Assembly: GCA_902478715.1 (NCBI GenBank)
Contig: CABSMC010000023.1
Location: 1-33,223 of the forward strand
DNA: 33,223 bases
Reading direction: 5' to 3'
Origin: an uncultured Adlercreutzia sp.
Lineage (GTDB): Bacteria; Actinomycetota; Coriobacteriia; Coriobacteriales; Eggerthellaceae
The position numbers were made by a program, and so were the translations under genes. This document shows, piece after piece, positions 29,275 to 33,223 of this stretch; position 1 is the first letter of the stretch, and each line of letters starts with the position of its first letter. Under the pieces are notes generated by a model. It worked only from the letters and a program-made list of their open reading frames with translations, made no database searches and was not told the origin of the DNA.

Positions 29275-31758
29275 TTAAGCCTTCTCGACCTGCACGAGCG
29301 TAGAGCCGGTCGACGGGCAGTTCTTGGAAATGGGCGACCAGTGGTGGCCGCTCAGGGTGTTGGCGTTGGCACCGATGTCCACGCCGTCGACCACCTCGCG
29401 CCGGTGGGCATGGGGCATGCCCACGACGCCGGGCATGATGCGCGCCGTCACGCGGGCCATGATCTCCACCTCGCCCCGGTCGTTGAACACGCGCAGGGTG
29501 TCGCCGTTTTCAATGCCGCGCGGCTCGGCGTCGATGGGGTTGATCCACAGGCAATGACGGCAGGCCTGCTGCAGCTCCTCGATCACCTGGTAGCGGCTGT
29601 GGAACTGGTTTTTCGCCTTCCAGGTGGAGAACAGGAGGGGGTAGGTCTCGTTAACGTCGGCCACGCCCTCGATCTCGGGGAAATAGCTGGGCACCGGCCG
29701 CACCACGTCGCGCTCCCCGTTGTGGAACGTCCAGGTGTCCCGTATGGTGGCCAGGCGCTCGGAGTACAGCTCGATCTTGCCCGAGGGAGTCGTCCGGGGG
29801 CGTCCTTCCGGGTCCTCGACGTAATCTTTGAGCGCGATGAAGGGGACGGCCTCGACGGGATCGCGCCAAAAGCCCATCTCCAAGCCCTCCTGGAAGGACG
29901 GGGCGTTGCCGTTGGGGGCCGAGGGGCGACTGTACTCCTCGTAGCGGGTCTCCATCCATTCCTCCCATGTCTTGCCTTCGGTGAACTCGTCGCGCAGGCC
30001 GAGGCGCTCGGCGAGATCGGCGACCCAGTCGTAGGAGAGGCGGCATTCGAACTGCGGCTCTTGCACGGGGCGGCCGAAGACGAAGCCGAGCGCGGAGCCG
30101 CCGGTCACGGTGGAGACCATGTTCATGCGTTCCTGGTACATGAGATCGGGCAAGATGATGTCGCAGAAGGGCAGGGAGGTAGACATGATGACGTCGCAGC
30201 CGAGGATGAACTCGCACTTGCTCTCGTCCTCGAGGATGGTGGCCGCCCAGTTCAAATCCGAGCTGGAGTTGCCGAAGCAGCCGGCCTCGTAAAGAGCGAG
30301 GAACTTGATGCCGACCTCGAGCTTGTCGCCACCCTGGATGCCGTCGGTCAGTGCGGTCATCTCCAGGGGATGGTCCATGGCGTTGAATCGCCCGGAGATG
30401 GAGATCTTCTTGGTGACGGGGTTTTCGCCGATGGGCACCGAGTTCCACATGCCGCCGTCGAAGTTCATCTGCATACCCTTGCCGTTGAGCCCCGGGCAGG
30501 TGCCCGCTCGGCCGATATTGCCGGTGATGACGGGGAGGGCGGCGATGGCGGCGGCGTTCCATTCGCCGTTGTGGCGGCGCTGGGGCCCGAAGCCCTGGGT
30601 GATGAAGCAGGTCTCATGGTCGGTTATGAAGTGCGCCAGGTACGTGATCTTCTCGGAGGGAAGGCCGCAGATGGGGGCCGCCCACTCGGGCGTCTTGGGG
30701 ATATTGTCGTAGCCGGTGCCCATGATGTAGTCCATGTAGGAGGAGTTCGCCGGAGCCGATTCGGGCATGGTGTCGGCGTCGAAGCCGACGACGTATTTGT
30801 CCAGGAAGGCCTTGTCGTGCTTGCCCTCGCTGATGATGACGTAGGCGATGGCGCTTGCCAGGGCGCCGTCGGTGCCGGGGTAGATAGGGAACCACTCATC
30901 GGGGTTGCCCGAGGACCCCTCGCCCAGGCGGTAGTCGACGAAGGCGACGGGGATGCCGGCTTCCCGCGCCTTGGCCACCTCGTACACTTCCCCCATTCCG
31001 CACATGCGCGATTCGCCCGAGCCGCAGCCGAAGAACAGCCCGCAGTCGGCATCTTTAATGGCGGAGGTGTTGCTTCCGAGGCCACCGGCACAGTCGAAGG
31101 TCTGGCCGTCGAAGCCGAAGAGGTAGTTGGCGGTCTGCGCGATCTGTCCGTTGGACTCGGAGTTGATGGTTCCCAGATGTCCGCCGGTGAGGTTGAACAG
31201 GCGCTGGATGGGGTAGTTGCGGGTTCCCGTTGCGCACAGGAAGAACGCCTCGGGCCCGTAGGTGTCAAGGGTGTAACGGTACTTCTCGGCGATGATGTCG
31301 AGCGCCTCGTCCCAGCTGATGCGCTCGAACTCGCCTGAACCGCGCTTGCCGGTGCGCTTCATGGGGTACTTGAGGCGATCGGGGCTGTTGATCCACTTCC
31401 GCACAGAGCGCGCCTTCAGGCAGGAACGGAACGAGACGCCACCGAACTCGTCGTCGCCTTCGGTGTCGTTGTCGACCCAGCGCAGGGTTCCATCCACGAC
31501 GTGGCACTTCAGGGGGCAGGCGACGAAGCCGCAGTGGCAGCAGCTCTGCCAGATGACCTCTCCCTCCTCGGGGATGTCGTTGGCCACGACGTCGGTGGTT
31601 CCCGTTTGCGCGAGGTCTTCGCCCTTCTCTGCCGTTTGGGGTGCGCAGCCGAAGAGGGAGCTTGCGGCCCCTGCTCCGGCCATGGCCGCTAAGGCCGATA
31701 GGGTAGAGCCCTTGACGAACCCCCTCCGCGAGACGGTCCTCTCTGTTGCTTGTGCCAT
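29275..31758 (-). CDS. dmsA: DMSO-reductase-family molybdopterin oxidoreductase, Tat-exported (DmsA-like)
   Basis: This 827-residue catalytic subunit has a Tat signal with SRRGFVKG (10-17) and a hydrophobic stretch to about 37 (a Cys at 38 could be a lipobox). Cys 73, 76, 81 and 113 fit the [4Fe-4S] site, and RSCLKARSVRK...SPDRLKYPMKR (111-135) is close to E. coli DmsA. Ser202 in NSESNGQ is in the place of the Mo-ligand Ser (inference). The C-terminal molybdopterin domain includes HCLWINPIDAEPRGI and HAHRREVVDG. The ATG at 31758 has AAGGAG 8 nt upstream and places the twin Arg correctly; an earlier ATG at 31788 does not. Substrate not predictable: S-oxide, N-oxide or other. Confidence 0.92.
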   Translation of the reverse strand: MAQATERTVSRRGFVKGSTLSALAAMAGAGAASSLFGCAPQTAEKGEDLAQTGTTDVVANDIPEEGEVIWQSCCHCGFVACPLKCHVVDGTLRWVDNDTEGDDEFGGVSFRSCLKARSVRKWINSPDRLKYPMKRTGKRGSGEFERISWDEALDIIAEKYRYTLDTYGPEAFFLCATGTRNYPIQRLFNLTGGHLGTINSESNGQIAQTANYLFGFDGQTFDCAGGLGSNTSAIKDADCGLFFGCGSGESRMCGMGEVYEVAKAREAGIPVAFVDYRLGEGSSGNPDEWFPIYPGTDGALASAIAYVIISEGKHDKAFLDKYVVGFDADTMPESAPANSSYMDYIMGTGYDNIPKTPEWAAPICGLPSEKITYLAHFITDHETCFITQGFGPQRRHNGEWNAAAIAALPVITGNIGRAGTCPGLNGKGMQMNFDGGMWNSVPIGENPVTKKISISGRFNAMDHPLEMTALTDGIQGGDKLEVGIKFLALYEAGCFGNSSSDLNWAATILEDESKCEFILGCDVIMSTSLPFCDIILPDLMYQERMNMVSTVTGGSALGFVFGRPVQEPQFECRLSYDWVADLAERLGLRDEFTEGKTWEEWMETRYEEYSRPSAPNGNAPSFQEGLEMGFWRDPVEAVPFIALKDYVEDPEGRPRTTPSGKIELYSERLATIRDTWTFHNGERDVVRPVPSYFPEIEGVADVNETYPLLFSTWKAKNQFHSRYQVIEELQQACRHCLWINPIDAEPRGIENGDTLRVFNDRGEVEIMARVTARIMPGVVGMPHAHRREVVDGVDIGANANTLSGHHWSPISKNCPSTGSTLVQVEKA

Positions 31759-32019
31759 AAATGGTCTCCTTTCTCCTCGAGGCGACACCCCTCCGGTGTC
31801 TGTGCCGTCTGATGCCAGTTTGGCCTCGGAAGAGCGGCTTGTGTGAGACCCTGTTTTGGTGAAAAGTCGTTTTCAGCTGTCAACCTTTTTCGTGAATTAC
31901 CGAGAAATGCCTGATGGCAGAGAGATTGGAGAGGAGCGAAAGATGCCCCGCTTGCGGCGGTTCTCCTCCTGATCTGGTAGACTTCGGTTTGTTCGCAGTT
32001 GAAGAGGGGGTCGCAATCG
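31759..32019. promoter_or_regulatory. Divergent control region of dmsA and the membrane regulator
   Basis: The region between dmsA (minus) and the 32020 gene (plus) holds a hairpin in the dmsA leader, GACACC (31784-31789) with GGTGTC (31795-31800); a perfect palindrome TGAAAAGTCGTTTTCA (31860-31875); a TTGACA-like -35 for dmsA (complement of TGTCAA, 31878-31883) without a good -10; and an extended -10, TGGTAGACT (31975-31983), for the plus-strand gene. The palindrome beside the -35 is a natural operator candidate. Confidence 0.45.
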
Positions 32020-33223
32020 GTGAAGCTGTTCGATGTGGGCAAGGTCGTTTCATCGTCGATCGGCATGGCGGCGGCCATGTCGCTCTCGTCGCTGTTCTTG
32101 TGGAAAAGCGACTGGCTCTCTGTCCCTTCGGGGGCCTTCTACGGTTCCCATGGCGTGGGAATTGCAATTGGCGTCGTGGTGAGCGCGGTGGCGATGCTGT
32201 GGTGCACTCTGTCGCGGCGGTCGCTGCGCCATTTCGGGATGGGCGTGGTTCCCTGCGTCGCCCTTGCGAGCTTGCTCGTGTCCGGCCTGCCGATGGTGGA
32301 GGGGACGGCTCAGTGGGTGCTCGGCATCGCGATTCCCGTTGCGGGCTCCTATGCGCTTGTATTCTCGTGGTTCTACGTTATATCGTTGCGCGATATCGAG
32401 GTCAGTTTGATGACGCTGCTCTTGGCATGGGTGGTGAGCTTTTTCGCAAGGACGTTCTTCGAATCCTTTACGGGCGCGGCGGTGACGCTGGCGATTTCAA
32501 CGGCCCTTATGGCCGCCAGTTGGATATTGCTTCTCGCGCAGAACCGCCAGATCGACCTTGCCTCGCCGATGGCGACGTGCTCTTTCGCTGACAACCGGGT
32601 GAGCTATATCCACGGGCTCGGCAGTTTCTGGCGCAGCGTGCTGTACTGCGGAGCCTTTGCCTTTCTCGGCGGAGTGGTGCGGTTTCTCTCCATCGACACG
32701 ACGGCGATGACGTTTGTCAACTACGGTTCCGCGCTCGCGGGGCTGTTCGCCCCCATCGCCCTTATGCTGCTGTGGCGGTTTCGGACGGTGCGCTACACCA
32801 TCGACGGTGTGTTCCGGCTGGCGTTTCCCCTGATCGTGGTGGCTCTCGGGGCGCTTCCGTTCGCCTATGGGACTCCGCTTGTCGTTGCGGCCGCGCTTCT
32901 GTACATGATTTACAGCTTTCTGTCGCTGAGCGTTCAGATCCTCGCCGTTCAGGTGTCGCACGACTACGGCATCGACCCGGTGTTCTGCCTGAGCTTCCAG
33001 ACGCTCGTTTGCGTAGCCGCGCAAGGTCTGGGGTACCTTCTGGGCGCTTTGGCCCCCTGCGGCACGGCATTCGACGTCTCCCCGTATGCCGTTATAGCTC
33101 TCGGGTCGGTGTGCTTTCTGGCGCTTGTTCTGTACGGAACACGGGCGCTTCATCCCTCGCGCTCGGAGACGAGCCGGCCCATCGAGTTCCTGTCGCTGGC
33201 TCGGACGCGGGAGGGCGCGACCG
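32020..33223 (+). CDS. Polytopic membrane protein, probably the sensor part of a LuxR-type regulator; 3' end cut
   Basis: The frame from the GTG at 32020 stays open to the window edge (401 codons) and is the only coding frame here. GAGGGGG lies 9 nt before the GTG, and an in-frame TAG at 31978 limits the start. About twelve membrane spans fill residues 8-375, followed by a hydrophilic segment (RALHPSRSETSRPIEFLSLA) that would lead into a cytoplasmic domain. Eggerthellaceae have many regulators with 10-12 N-terminal spans and a C-terminal LuxR HTH, often divergent from DMSO-reductase-like operons; the HTH itself lies outside the window, so the regulator call is inference. A plain transporter is the alternative. 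Confidence 0.6.
   Translation, partial: MKLFDVGKVVSSSIGMAAAMSLSSLFLWKSDWLSVPSGAFYGSHGVGIAIGVVVSAVAMLWCTLSRRSLRHFGMGVVPCVALASLLVSGLPMVEGTAQWVLGIAIPVAGSYALVFSWFYVISLRDIEVSLMTLLLAWVVSFFARTFFESFTGAAVTLAISTALMAASWILLLAQNRQIDLASPMATCSFADNRVSYIHGLGSFWRSVLYCGAFAFLGGVVRFLSIDTTAMTFVNYGSALAGLFAPIALMLLWRFRTVRYTIDGVFRLAFPLIVVALGALPFAYGTPLVVAAALLYMIYSFLSLSVQILAVQVSHDYGIDPVFCLSFQTLVCVAAQGLGYLLGALAPCGTAFDVSPYAVIALGSVCFLALVLYGTRALHPSRSETSRPIEFLSLARTREGAT

Noticed and set aside
29056..31338. Plus-strand open frame of 760 codons opposite dmsA/dmsB
   Set aside because: Antisense shadow of clearly identified genes; the composition is unnatural (Gly/Val/His/Ala) and no motif is seen.
1..33223. CRISPR arrays, tRNA or rRNA genes, transposase or phage genes
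   Set aside because: No regularly spaced repeats, no cloverleaf with CCA-compatible end, and no transposase, integrase or phage protein motifs were found in any frame.

Overview
The window is high-GC DNA with the gene content of a gut-type anaerobic actinobacterium. The best fit is the class Coriobacteriia, family Eggerthellaceae. This rests on a Fumarate-reductase/Cgr2-like flavoprotein, a Tat-exported DMSO-reductase-family enzyme with its own TorD chaperone, a divergent multi-pass membrane protein of the kind that precedes LuxR-type HTH domains in that family, and a compact actinobacterial housekeeping block. The species cannot be named from the sequence alone.

Layout, left edge to right. 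(1) 1-4773: a flavoprotein reductase cut by the left edge, a small polytopic membrane protein, and on the minus strand a regulator made of two fused MarR domains and an ApbE-type FMN transferase. (2) 4872-7318: galU, a strong candidate structured small RNA with C-rich loops (about 5807-5934), and rarA. (3) 7575-12635: a single-pass coiled-coil protein, an AI-2E-family permease and alaS. (4) 12636-13121: a gene-free stretch with the alaS terminator and a long inverted-repeat element. (5) 13122-25799: xpaC-telA, ruvX-mltG-yqeG-aroE, asnS, then aroC-aroK-aroB-aroQ and a prolidase-like M24 peptidase. This block holds five shikimate-pathway enzymes (AroB, AroQ, AroE, AroK, AroC); aroA and the DAHP synthase are not here. 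Two long, near-palindromic hairpins fill the aroB/aroQ and aroQ/pepQ gaps. (6) 25984-33223: a YczE/YitT-like membrane protein, an AT-rich inverted-repeat element, then on the minus strand a DMSO-reductase locus read in the order dmsA, dmsB (frameshifted), torD-like chaperone, terminator, and a ferric-reductase-like heme-b membrane protein. A divergent regulator gene runs off the right edge.

The metabolic genes fit anaerobic respiration with flavin- and molybdenum-dependent terminal reductases: ApbE flavinylates flavoproteins, TorD matures DmsA, and the heme-b membrane protein is a plausible quinol-side partner because no DmsC/NrfD anchor is visible. Most recognisable promoters are of the extended -10 type (TGn before the -10 hexamer) with little -35, and two genes (apbE, rarA) look leaderless. 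The most interesting non-coding content is the candidate 6C-like small RNA upstream of rarA and the set of unrelated long inverted repeats in intergenic gaps.
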